7,317 nucleotides of DNA, taken from Verrucomicrobiota bacterium. Lineage in GTDB: Bacteria > Verrucomicrobiota > Verrucomicrobiia > Chthoniobacterales > UBA10450. Positions 1 to 7,102 of this stretch are shown here, one piece after another. Where the stretch lies: contig QHOM01000085.1 of the NCBI GenBank assembly GCA_003218785.1, positions 1-7,317 of the forward strand. The letters are read 5' to 3'. Every line of letters begins with the position of its first letter. Positions within the stretch are counted from its first letter, which is position 1. The position numbers were made by a program, and so were the translations under genes. The notes beneath the pieces are model-generated. The model saw nothing but the letters and a program-made list of their open reading frames with translations, did not search any database and was not told the DNA's origin.

Positions 1-1
1 G

Positions 2-859
2 GTCATGTTGGCCGGGCGCAAGATTGGACAAGTCCAGAAATTATTCTCGCCCGTCTCGGGCAAAGAAGAGAAACAGGCGCAGGAAGCCGAAGCGGCCATT
101 CATCCTCCCGAAGCCAACGTCAGCCCTAGTCCGACTCCGACGCCGGGCAAACCAAAATTCGAAGTCCGCGTCGAGGTTCAAGTGGACAAGAACGCCAAGG
201 TCTATCGTGACGCCAGGGCGCGATTGATGCAGCTGGGATTGCTCGGCGACATGGCCATCGATATCACACAGGGCACCCAAAGCTCAGGCCGCGCGAAAGA
301 TGGCGAAATGTTCGCTGGAGTGCGCACTCCCGATCTGGGCGAAGCTGCGGCGAAGATGCTTGAAGTCATCAAGCCTGTCGCAGCCGAAGCTACTAATACG
401 ATGAAAGATCTTCAGCAGACCGCCTCAAATCTCAACCGCCTCACCGATGAAAACTCCGAGCTCACCCTCGCGCTCGGCCAGTTCAAGACGTTCGGCGAAC
501 ATCTTTCCGATCTAACCGCGCCCGATAGCGCGCTATCGCATTCGCTTACCAACATCGAAAAAATCAGCACCAGCCTTTCGGAAAACAACAATATCGAGAT
601 CACCCTGCAAAACGTCCGCACGTCGTCAGAAAAACTAAAAACCACCGTTGCCGACCTCGGCCCGGCCGGCGAGAACATCAAGCAATTCAGCGAGACAATA
701 AAAACTCAGCCGTGGCGTCTCATCTGGCCGACAACAAAGAAATATCCTGAAGAGGAACGACAAGCGGCGACGACGGGGCAGCAGACAATTAACGTCCGCA
801 AGAGTGCAAGGGCGAGGCCTAGTCCCACACCGACGCGGCGCACCAGTTCCAGCCAATAG
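2..859 (+). CDS. MCE/MlaD-family lipid transport protein, 5' end cut off by window
   Basis: Probable substrate-binding subunit of an Mla-type ABC system, which moves phospholipids or other lipids between the membranes of Gram-negative cells. The visible 285 codons start inside the MCE domain. The motif LAGRKIGQV is the strand that normally follows the N-terminal membrane helix, so the ATG at 5 is internal and the real start lies upstream. Numbered from that ATG, residues 52-60 (FEVRVEVQV) and 71-90 (containing LGLLGD, the pore-lining loop of MlaD) complete the domain. Residues 113-235 form a long, probably helical or coiled-coil region, as in MlaD-like proteins that assemble as rings. The tail is basic and rich in Pro, Thr and Ser. 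Oddly, about 30 extra residues, charged and then Pro/Thr-rich (residues 19-50), split the MCE domain. Permease and ATPase partners would be expected to the left but are not visible. Family assignment is firm; substrate unknown. Confidence 0.85.
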   Translation, partial: VMLAGRKIGQVQKLFSPVSGKEEKQAQEAEAAIHPPEANVSPSPTPTPGKPKFEVRVEVQVDKNAKVYRDARARLMQLGLLGDMAIDITQGTQSSGRAKDGEMFAGVRTPDLGEAAAKMLEVIKPVAAEATNTMKDLQQTASNLNRLTDENSELTLALGQFKTFGEHLSDLTAPDSALSHSLTNIEKISTSLSENNNIEITLQNVRTSSEKLKTTVADLGPAGENIKQFSETIKTQPWRLIWPTTKKYPEEERQAATTGQQTINVRKSARARPSPTPTRRTSSSQ

Positions 860-868
860 GTAGAAGTT

Positions 869-892
869 TCGTCAGCCGGATTTCTCTGACGA
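869..892. terminator. Possible bidirectional terminator hairpin between convergent genes
   Basis: A perfect 7-base inverted repeat (TCGTCAG at 869-875, CTGACGA at 886-892) encloses a 10-base loop. It lies just after the MCE stop codon and overlaps the topoisomerase stop codon at 872-874. Its position between two convergent genes suits a shared terminator. Neither strand has a strong T-run after the stem, so it is not a classical intrinsic terminator. Confidence 0.3.
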
Positions 893-1908
893 GTTGCCTT
901 GCAAAAATTTCAGAACGGCTGCTTGTGCCGAGGCAAGATCAACGCCTCGTCTTTCGAACTCCTGACTCCTCGGCTTAAAGCCGTTGACTGAATTTCCGTT
1001 CAGATACGCTTCAAGAATGGTGGGGTGAATGTAACACCGCCGGCAAACTGCGGGGGTGTTGCCAAGAATTTCTGCCACCGCGCTGATTGCGTGTTTAATG
1101 TTGGCTTTGGCCTGTTTCTTTGTTTCAGAAGCGGCCGTCGTGCCGAGCGCGATCGCGGCCAGTACCGTTCCCGCCCATGTCCGAAAGTCTTTCGCGGTGA
1201 AATCTTCGCCTGTGATTTCGTGCAGATACTCGTTCACAGCCTGCGAAGTTATTTCGCGAACATTCTCTTCGTCATCGACGTACTGAAACAGGCTTGTGCC
1301 AGGGAGGTCCTGCAGCTTCAATAAAATCCTCGCGAGCCGGCGATCTGTTACATCCACTTCATGCTCTCGCCCACTCTTGCCGCGAAAACGAAAGCGAAGC
1401 TTCGAGCCTTTCACGTCCACATGTCGATCTTGCATGGTCGTAAGACCAAACGATTTGTTTTCGCGCGCATATTCTTCATTGCCGACTCGGATGAGGCTTC
1501 GCTCGATCTCCGAATTTTCGGGAGCGCTTTTCCGAAATTGACCAGTCGATCGTATTTGTTCTCATCGCGTATTTCCCGCCAGCGTTCGTGATACCGATAT
1601 TGTTTCCGTCTTCGGGCATCTCTTCCGGTGGCTTGGATGTGCCCATTAGGCGAGGGACAAATCCAGACATCACTCCATGCCGGCGGAATAGCGAGCCGCT
1701 TGATGCGCAACAATCGTTGTTCGTCGCGAATCGACTTTCCCTTTGTATCAAAATATTCGAATTCCTCGCCCTTGCGTCGGCGCGAAAAACCGCGTTGCTC
1801 ATCGCTCACATAGCGCAGGCCCGCGTCCTCTGCTGCTTCGAGCGAATCAGCAGCGACCTTCGTATCCCCATTTAGCGTGTTGCCGTTACGGGACTTGTTT
1901 GCGTGCAC
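872..1908 (-). pseudogene. DNA topoisomerase IB (eukaryotic/poxvirus-like type), broken by internal deletion and frameshift
   Basis: Type IB topoisomerases relax supercoils through a 3'-phosphotyrosyl intermediate. The N-terminal piece starts with GTG at 1908 and matches the family up to residue 133 (LAIPPAWSDVWICPSPNGHIQATGRDARxRKQYRYH, then LPKIR), after which that frame becomes nonsense. The family match resumes in another frame at about 1507 (IERSLIRVGNEEYAREN, SFGLTT) and runs to the stop at 872. That part holds all five catalytic positions: Arg in IRVGN (1487-1489), Lys in FRGKSG, Arg in KDFRTWAGT, Asn in LGNTPAV, and the nucleophile Tyr in CRRCYIHP. About 25 residues that normally sit between the two halves (a KVLxxVVRLLE-like helix) are missing, and the join is out of frame. 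A separate C-terminal product could start only at ATG 1435, after the first catalytic Arg. I therefore call it a pseudogene. Little other decay is visible, so the break looks recent. The family call is very secure. Confidence 0.88.
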
Positions 1909-1935
1909 GTGACTTAATTCGGATGAGAGCGCGCA

Positions 1936-1954
1936 AACGGACCGTTAGTCCGTT
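1936..1954. repeat. Short hairpin upstream of the topoisomerase remnant
   Basis: A perfect 7-base inverted repeat (AACGGAC at 1936-1942, GTCCGTT at 1948-1954) has a 5-base loop. It lies in the 142-base gap between the DUF1844 stop and the topoisomerase GTG start, inside the putative leader of the latter. No T-run follows on either strand. It could be a regulatory leader structure or chance. Confidence 0.3.
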
Positions 1955-1994
1955 CATCTAACAAGGTTTATACAGAGTCTTTGGGTCTAATTCC

Positions 1995-2000
1995 ATTATA
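1995..2000 (-). promoter_or_regulatory. Candidate -10 box for the topoisomerase IB gene
   Basis: The minus strand carries an exact TATAAT here. This would place the transcription start near 1988 and give a leader of roughly 80 bases before the GTG at 1908. No good -35 hexamer lies 16-18 bases upstream (the 17-base position reads GAATTT). The match may be chance in this AT-richer gap. Confidence 0.3.
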
Positions 2001-2028
2001 GACCTCAAATCGCGGCGAAATTCGAGTA

Positions 2029-2046
2029 ATTCCGTCAAAGCGGAAT
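2029..2046 (-). terminator. Hairpin just after the DUF1844 gene, possible operon terminator
   Basis: A perfect 6-base stem (ATTCCG and CGGAAT) with a 6-base loop starts 4 bases beyond the DUF1844 stop codon. The position suits the end of the three-gene operon. No strong T-run follows on the minus strand, so efficiency is doubtful. Confidence 0.35.
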
Positions 2047-2050
2047 CGAG

Positions 2051-2485
2051 CTATGGGCCGTAGCTTTTGGTGAATTTCTTCTTCGATTCAGCCTCAGGTT
2101 CGGTGGAACTAATCGGCGCTGATGGCGCCGGCTTACTTGTCGATGGTTGCTCCACTGGTTTTTGCTCGGGCGCGGGTTGCGCTGGCTGCTCGGCGCCTTT
2201 GGGCGTTTCCCGCGCAACTTCCACATACGCCATTTGCAAGTTGGAAAGAGCGTTGCGCAACACGGTGGACTCTTCGTTCGACAGGTTTCCGCGCGTCTTT
2301 TCCTGAATCATGGCCAGTTGATCGATGAACATTTTGGCCAGTTCCAAATTCACTTCGCCTTCGCCGGTTTTTGGATTTGGAATTTGCCCGAGAAACAGAG
2401 CGGCGTTTTGGGCGTGCATCATCACGAACTCAATGAAGCGCTGTGAAAGCTCGCCGCTCTGTGTGCTGGTCTGGACTTCAGCCAT
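2051..2485 (-). CDS. DUF1844 domain protein
   Basis: Small protein of 144 residues, with no signal peptide and no membrane segment, so probably cytoplasmic. Residues 13-93 fit the DUF1844 pattern: FIEFVMMHAQNAALFLGQIPNP, then a helix LAKMFIDQLAMIQEKTRGNLS, an NxExxxLRNALSNLQMAYVEV segment and a largely helical outlook. Residues 94-137 are a disordered Pro/Ala/Gln/Glu-rich tail, followed by a basic end (KKKFTKSYGP). DUF1844 has no known biochemical function. The ATG at 2485 is separated from the stop of the upstream M16 gene by only 3 bases and has no clear Shine-Dalgarno sequence, so translation probably depends on coupling. It is the last gene of the operon. Family recognition is good; role unknown. 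Confidence 0.85.
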   Translation of the reverse strand: MAEVQTSTQSGELSQRFIEFVMMHAQNAALFLGQIPNPKTGEGEVNLELAKMFIDQLAMIQEKTRGNLSNEESTVLRNALSNLQMAYVEVARETPKGAEQPAQPAPEQKPVEQPSTSKPAPSAPISSTEPEAESKKKFTKSYGP

Positions 2486-2488
2486 GGC

Positions 2489-5131
2489 TCATTTCTGTTT
2501 CGCGGCTGCGGAACCTTCTGGCGGTCGCACCGTCGCCAAAACATATGGTTGATCGCGGAAATATTTCGCAGCCACGCGCTTAATATCGTCCAGGCTCACT
2601 GCGTCAACATCGTGTTCGAGCCGTTTATAAAAATCAAAGCCAAGTCCGTAAATCTCGTCGAGCGAACATTGATAACCGAAAGCATCGTTGCTTTGGTTGG
2701 CAATATCTTGTTGCCCAATCAATTTCTTTTTCGCCCGCGTCAATTCCTGACTTGTCAGACCATCGTTCGCAAGCTTGTGGATTTCATCGAGCAACGCCGT
2801 CTTCACCGGCTCAATTTTTTGCGGATCGGTGCCGAGATAAAAAGCGAACAATCCCGGCACGAGACCTTGCATCTGGTTCGCGCCCACGTAATAGGCCAGC
2901 CCCATTTGCTCACGAATGCGTACGAAAAAGCGTGAGCCGAGATCGCTGCTTGCCTCATCGATTAAGTCCAGCACGGTTCGATCCGGACTCGATACACTTG
3001 CACCACGAAACCCGACCATGATCACGCCTTGGGCTTTGTCCTTCCTGCTTTCGACGGCTTCTGTCCCGCTGAGTGGCGTGGCCGGATGTATGTCAGTCAG
3101 GGCGAGCATACCCGGTTTCATGCTATCGAGCGCTTTCTCGAAAAGCGCCTTCACGTCTGCCGCCTTCACATCGCCAAAGACGAAAATGACGCCGTTTTTT
3201 GCGACGATGTAGCGATCGCGAAATGCGAGCAGATCTTTTTGCGTAAGCCGCTGCACGGAGTCGACCGACCCATTTGCGCGAAGGGCATACTGATGTTGCG
3301 GGAAGAGCGCCTGCCGCATAATGTTGCGCGCAACGGCTGTCAACTGCTCTTCCTCCTGCTGGATGGCGGCGATCTGAATTTCTTTTTCTCGCGCGATCGC
3401 TTTTTCCGGCATGGTCGCGTTGAGCAACACATCCGAAAGCAACTCAACGCCTAACTTCACGTCAGGCTTGGTGACACCGAGTGAAACATTAAAGGTGTTG
3501 TTCCCGGCATCGCTCGAAATCGAGCCGCCGACCGCTTCGATCTGGTTTGCAATTTGTTCTGCGGTCCGCGTTTTGGTTCCTTTCAGCAGCACCTTCGCCA
3601 TCAAACGCGTGATGCCGTTGTCCTGCGTAGTCTCCGCGAGAAGGCCGCCACGGAAAACCGCGCCCATCGCAACCAGCGGCAGCCGACGATCTTCGCGCAC
3701 CAAAAGTCGCAATCCATTCGAGAGCTCGAACTTTTGAATCTCAGCCGCCCCAGCGACCCTTGGACCCTCCGCTTTAGCAGCCAGCGAACCCTTCGGATTC
3801 AACGACACAAGGGTCAGGTTGGTGTCCGTCAGGTAATTTGCGGCGACCCGCTTAATGTCATCGAGCGTCACCTTCTGGACAGCATCGAGATAATCCCGGC
3901 TGAAATTCAGATTTCGCGTGAGAAACCAATTCGAGCCAATATCCGAAGCCTGGCCGCGCATTGTCGTTAGAGCGCCCAGATGGTGACTAAGCGATATTTT
4001 TTTTGCCTTGGTCAATTCCTCCGCCGTGACACCCGCTTGCTTCACCTCGTCGATGATGCGCAGGACCAATTGCTCAGCTGCATCGCGTTTCTTTGGATCG
4101 AGAGTGGCATCAATTCCAAATAAACCAGGATCGCCCGGCGTGTAAGAAAACGCCGATATACTGAAAGCGAGACCGGCCTCTTCACGCACGCGCCGGTACA
4201 AACGCGAACTGCGCCCGTCGCCGAGGATGGTCGAGAGAAGATCGAGCGCGGGGACGTCGGGACTCGTGATCTCCGGAATGTGCCATGCGAGCTCGAGATG
4301 CGTCAGTTCCGTGGGAAATTCCTGATGCGCTTCGCGCCGGCCGAGCTGCGGCGGTTCCGCAGGAATAAACACTGGTTTGAGTGATTGCTCCGGATAAGGT
4401 TTGAACAGCTCAGCGAGCTGTTGCCGCACTTTCTCTGTATCCACATCACCCACTATGGTGAACGTCAGATTGTTCGGGACGTAGCGCGTCTTGTAATACT
4501 GCATCACCTGTTCTTGTGTGAGCTGATTGTAGATTTCAATCTCGCCGATCACCGGGAAGCGGTATGGATGCCGCTGATACGCGGTGGCAAAAAGAAGCAG
4601 CCCAGCCATGCGATCGGGATCATCCATGCCCATGGCGAATTCGCGCCGGATCACTTCCTGTTCTTTCCGGTATTCTTCCGGCGGCAAAGTCGAATTCATC
4701 ATCGCATCGGCCAAAACGTCGAGCGCGGTGGCGACACCATCCTTCGGCACATCGATCCAAAAAACGGTGCGATCGAAGGACGTGTAGGCGTTAATGTAGC
4801 CGCCGACGTCCTGAATCTTCTGTGCGATCTCGTTGGTCGATCGCGTTTTGGTGCCCTTAAAAAGCATGTGCTCGAGAATGTGAGACAAGCCCGCGCCAAG
4901 ATGCGCGTCTTCATCGATGCTCCCTGTGGCACACCACGCCTGCACACTTGCCACCGGCGCGCTGTGATCTTCCTGCACGATGATCGTCAGCCCATTTGGC
5001 AGCACCCATTTTTGTGCCGAGCTCGGCGGAAACGTGATTACGGACGAGCCGTCAGGCCCAGCGGCATTCAGATTGGCAGTCCTAAACATAATCGCGACCA
5101 AAAGCGCTACGCTCGGCGCGAATCGCATCAT
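2489..5131 (-). CDS. Periplasmic M16-family zinc metallopeptidase, two fused M16 units
   Basis: Member of the insulinase/pitrilysin (M16) family, which degrades peptides inside a closed chamber. At 880 residues it matches the fused two-unit type (PqqL-like length). Residues 1-23 form a signal peptide (short basic start, hydrophobic core, NAA end), so it should act outside the inner membrane. The first unit is catalytic: the inverted zinc motif HILEH gives ligands H84 and H88 and base E87, and the third ligand is probably E164 in IRREF. SRLYRRVREEAGLAF (309-323) closes this half. The second unit (from about 465) keeps the fold (LSNGLRLLVRED; RFFVRIREQMGLAYY at 734-748), but R509, A512 and K513 replace the H, E and H, so it is inactive. 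The ATG overlaps the upstream TGA in an ATGA; a second ATG follows at once. The gene sits between the Minf_1886-family and DUF1844 genes. Substrate unknown. Confidence 0.93.
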   Translation of the reverse strand: MMRFAPSVALLVAIMFRTANLNAAGPDGSSVITFPPSSAQKWVLPNGLTIIVQEDHSAPVASVQAWCATGSIDEDAHLGAGLSHILEHMLFKGTKTRSTNEIAQKIQDVGGYINAYTSFDRTVFWIDVPKDGVATALDVLADAMMNSTLPPEEYRKEQEVIRREFAMGMDDPDRMAGLLLFATAYQRHPYRFPVIGEIEIYNQLTQEQVMQYYKTRYVPNNLTFTIVGDVDTEKVRQQLAELFKPYPEQSLKPVFIPAEPPQLGRREAHQEFPTELTHLELAWHIPEITSPDVPALDLLSTILGDGRSSRLYRRVREEAGLAFSISAFSYTPGDPGLFGIDATLDPKKRDAAEQLVLRIIDEVKQAGVTAEELTKAKKISLSHHLGALTTMRGQASDIGSNWFLTRNLNFSRDYLDAVQKVTLDDIKRVAANYLTDTNLTLVSLNPKGSLAAKAEGPRVAGAAEIQKFELSNGLRLLVREDRRLPLVAMGAVFRGGLLAETTQDNGITRLMAKVLLKGTKTRTAEQIANQIEAVGGSISSDAGNNTFNVSLGVTKPDVKLGVELLSDVLLNATMPEKAIAREKEIQIAAIQQEEEQLTAVARNIMRQALFPQHQYALRANGSVDSVQRLTQKDLLAFRDRYIVAKNGVIFVFGDVKAADVKALFEKALDSMKPGMLALTDIHPATPLSGTEAVESRKDKAQGVIMVGFRGASVSSPDRTVLDLIDEASSDLGSRFFVRIREQMGLAYYVGANQMQGLVPGLFAFYLGTDPQKIEPVKTALLDEIHKLANDGLTSQELTRAKKKLIGQQDIANQSNDAFGYQCSLDEIYGLGFDFYKRLEHDVDAVSLDDIKRVAAKYFRDQPYVLATVRPPEGSAAAKQK

Positions 5132-5562
5132 ACAGGCTTAGATACCGGCAATTCCGAAGGCGGCTTCGCAGCCTGTGGTTTTGTCGGCGCGAATGGCTTC
5201 ACAAAAGCCTCTTCAAAATCATAGACGTTCTTGAAATCTTCGATCGAATCCTCCTCGGTCTTCCCGAATATCCCGGCGCCAATCAGATTAAAAACCATGT
5301 TTCCAATATCCTCGCAGGAATGAATGCCCCAGTTATCGAAAACCGTCATGACCAGCGGACCAAATTCCTTAAGGGCGTACTGCCGCACGCCTTCCAGCAG
5401 TTCCGGCCCACTCACATGGCGCACCGTGGCTCCCTTGATTTTCTTCTGCTGTTTCGTTGTGAAATCGAGCGCGTCGCGTAGAAAAACATACGCGTCCCCC
5501 TGGTAACGCGCGTCGCTGGCCAGGATCGAATCAAGAGCTTCGGCAAATCCAATTTTTTGCAT
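5128..5562 (-). CDS. Minf_1886-family protein (TIGR04138), Verrucomicrobia/Planctomycetes-restricted
   Basis: 144-residue protein with no signal peptide or membrane segment, so probably cytoplasmic. It matches what I know of the Minf_1886 family: DARYQGDAYVFLRDAL (17-32), RHVSGPELLEGVRQYALKEFG (start 48), an invariant-looking WGI (78-80), IGNMVFNLI (86-94), KTEEDSIEDF (101-110) and YDFEEAF (114-120). A Lys/Pro/Ala-rich tail follows. No catalytic or metal-binding motif is apparent. The family function is unknown. I chose ATG 5562; a TTG lies directly before it at 5565, and neither has a clear Shine-Dalgarno sequence. The stop overlaps the M16 start by 4 bases (ATGA), a strong sign of translational coupling, and it is the first gene of the operon. 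It is the best taxonomic marker in the window. Confidence 0.82.
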   Translation of the reverse strand: MQKIGFAEALDSILASDARYQGDAYVFLRDALDFTTKQQKKIKGATVRHVSGPELLEGVRQYALKEFGPLVMTVFDNWGIHSCEDIGNMVFNLIGAGIFGKTEEDSIEDFKNVYDFEEAFVKPFAPTKPQAAKPPSELPVSKPV

Positions 5563-5594
5563 CAATAGAAAAAGCGCTCGTTTCGGCGCCCACT

Positions 5595-5623
5595 ACGATA
5601 AGCAGCAAGCTTCGCGCGAGCAA
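5595..5623 (-). promoter_or_regulatory. Weak candidate promoter for the three-gene operon
   Basis: In the 120-base gap upstream of the Minf_1886-family gene, the minus strand reads TTGCTC, a 17-base spacer, then TATCGT. The spacing is ideal but only 3 and 4 of 6 bases match the sigma-70 consensus. The same gap holds a short GC stem (5652-5656 with 5667-5671) after the upstream gene, and a T-run (about 5571-5575) near the start codon. Read-through from the upstream gene is equally possible. Confidence 0.2.
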
Positions 5624-5682
5624 CTCCGCACAAATTTGCAGGAACGCCTGGCCGCCCGTCCGTCGCGGCGGGGAAACCTGTG

Positions 5683-6975
5683 CTACTGCTGGTAGTCTTC
5701 GAGCTGGTCCTGCAGCGCATCCAGATAAACTGACAGCGGATCGCGCCGCCGCGGTTCGGGTGCCTGCGGCTGGTCCGCTGCTCTCAGGTAATCAGCGAAA
5801 ACACCGCTCCTACTCTCCATTTGCGTCGCTTCGAACCAGTTCATGTAATCATCAATGTCGCTCATGCGAGAGGCGAGTCTTTGGCGAGTATTTTCCAATC
5901 GCGCCAGACGCTTGGTGACTCCCCTCCGTTTACCGCGCGCAAGCCGCGTTGCGATTTCTTGGTATTCGCGGGCGACCGGCCGCAAAACGGGGTTCGCCTG
6001 CCCGATTAGCAAGAGTAACGCCTGGCTCAATTGATTAAGGGCCACTTTTTCCGGCGCCGAAGCCTTTTGCCGCGCGAGCGCGCCGAGATCGACTGATTTT
6101 CCGATCTCCGGAATTTTAGCGCGCAACAATTCATCGAGGCGTCGTTCGCTTTCGGCAAAAGTAAGCAACTGAAAAGTTTGAACTCCACTTAATCGAGTGA
6201 TGGCCGATTGCCAGGTCTTTTCTGCATTGCCAGCCAGCGAGGGAAACTGCGCTTTCAAATCGGCCAGCGGATCGTTTGACGCATGCGACAGACTTCCGAT
6301 GTAACGTGCCAGTCGCGAGCGCCCATCGGGGCCATCGATAAGGAATTGCACCAGCGCAAGGGAATATGCGCGATAAAGCATACGGCCAGCGGAATCAAGT
6401 AGCCCGGGGCGTTGTCGCAGAAATTCCTCCAGCGACACCCCCTTGTCCGACAGGGAAAGCGCCTCGACAAGAGGGCCGCGGTCGCCTTCGCCTGCAAGCG
6501 CGAGCACGCCTTCGAGCAACCAGTCCGGCGGCTCGACGAATACGTTGCCAGGAGCAATGTCCGGTTCTTTTCGATAAATCATCTCCAGCAGAATCGCGCG
6601 CAGCAGTTCGCGCTCCATCAATGAAGCGTCCAAGTTTTGGGCGATCTTCAAATCGAGCTGCAGCTTTAGGCCAGAACCGGTCTGGCTAAATCGTAACTCC
6701 GTCGGCGGGATTTCGGGCAGGTTTGCCTGCTGCGGTTGCAAATTGACGACGATTGGCGTTTTCCACCGGTCAGGCTGCTGCAACAGCGCGAGCAAATTGG
6801 TCTTGGTCTGCTCTGCAAGCTCGGAGAGGGCGCCGCGCAGCGCCCCATTAGCGCCGTAAATAATGAATTGCTGTGAAGGACTCACGCTCCGCTCGAGCCC
6901 TGCGCAACGCAGCCCGGTTTCACTCAGTGCCAGTACGATTATAACCGAGCCAACGATATGAGCTGGTGACTTCAT
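5683..6975 (-). CDS. Secreted protein resembling a peptidase-MA/gluzincin domain without zinc site
   Basis: Not assigned to a named family. I chose ATG 6975, giving 430 residues. It is followed directly by a signal peptide (MKSPAHIVGSVIIVLALS, cleavage around residues 24-27), so it is exported. An in-frame GTG at 7002 would put nine residues, including charged ones, in front. Residues 121-170 look like the core of a peptidase-MA-like domain: a helix ERELLRAILLEMIYRKEP where HExxH would be, then PPDWLLEGVLALAG (149-162), the usual W-x-x-EG downstream element. The two metal-binding histidines are absent (AILLEMIYR), so catalysis is unlikely. The C-terminal third is helical, rich in Arg, Leu and Glu and probably coiled coil (REYQEIATRLARGK, then DIDDYMNWFEATQ), with a Pro/Arg linker and an acidic end. 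It lies 120 bases upstream of the operon on the same strand. It is surely a real gene: long, and with a clear domain layout. Its function is open. Confidence 0.8.
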   Translation of the reverse strand: MKSPAHIVGSVIIVLALSETGLRCAGLERSVSPSQQFIIYGANGALRGALSELAEQTKTNLLALLQQPDRWKTPIVVNLQPQQANLPEIPPTELRFSQTGSGLKLQLDLKIAQNLDASLMERELLRAILLEMIYRKEPDIAPGNVFVEPPDWLLEGVLALAGEGDRGPLVEALSLSDKGVSLEEFLRQRPGLLDSAGRMLYRAYSLALVQFLIDGPDGRSRLARYIGSLSHASNDPLADLKAQFPSLAGNAEKTWQSAITRLSGVQTFQLLTFAESERRLDELLRAKIPEIGKSVDLGALARQKASAPEKVALNQLSQALLLLIGQANPVLRPVAREYQEIATRLARGKRRGVTKRLARLENTRQRLASRMSDIDDYMNWFEATQMESRSGVFADYLRAADQPQAPEPRRRDPLSVYLDALQDQLEDYQQ

Positions 6976-7000
6976 TAGGTGAAAGCCAACATCGGATCGC

Positions 7001-7006
7001 ACTATA
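7001..7006 (-). promoter_or_regulatory. Candidate -10 box for the secreted pseudo-peptidase gene
   Basis: The minus strand reads TATAGT, 5 of 6 to the sigma-70 -10 consensus, 25 bases upstream of ATG 6975. It overlaps the alternative GTG start at 7002. If real, transcription would begin after that GTG, which supports the ATG. No convincing -35 hexamer is seen upstream. Confidence 0.25.
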
Positions 7007-7102
7007 TGCGCCGCAAAACAGTGGAGACGAGGCGAAAATGTTCTGGGGTCTATTCTTACACACCCGTAAAAAAAGCGAGACTTTACCCGGCCTGCGGTGT
7101 CT

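Noticed and set aside
5..7. ATG at 5 as the true start of the MCE gene
   Set aside because: It falls inside the conserved MCE motif, leaves no membrane anchor or first strands, and the frame is open to the window edge.
1490..1520. Programmed -1 frameshift joining the two topoisomerase frames
   Set aside because: A slip at 1510 would fuse the frames, but no X-XXY-YYZ slippery site is present and about 25 conserved residues would still be missing. A deletion explains both facts.
1476..1802. 108-codon minus-strand open frame across the topoisomerase junction
   Set aside because: It lies in the third frame, overlaps the well-conserved N-terminal topoisomerase piece, and its translation matches neither half of the family.
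4385..5224. 279-codon plus-strand open frame opposite the M16 gene
   Set aside because: It lies antisense to a clear M16 domain, and its translation has no recognisable motif and an unnatural excess of Arg and His. It is a shadow of the real gene.
7002..7002. GTG at 7002 as start of the secreted pseudo-peptidase
   Set aside because: It would put nine residues before the signal peptide and falls within a TATAGT box. ATG 6975 gives a normal signal peptide, though the GTG cannot be excluded.
7060..7090. A-run with flanking CCCGTAAA and TTTACCCG as a terminator
   Set aside because: The flanks are not true inverted repeats (CCCGTAAA would need TTTACGGG), so no stable stem forms.
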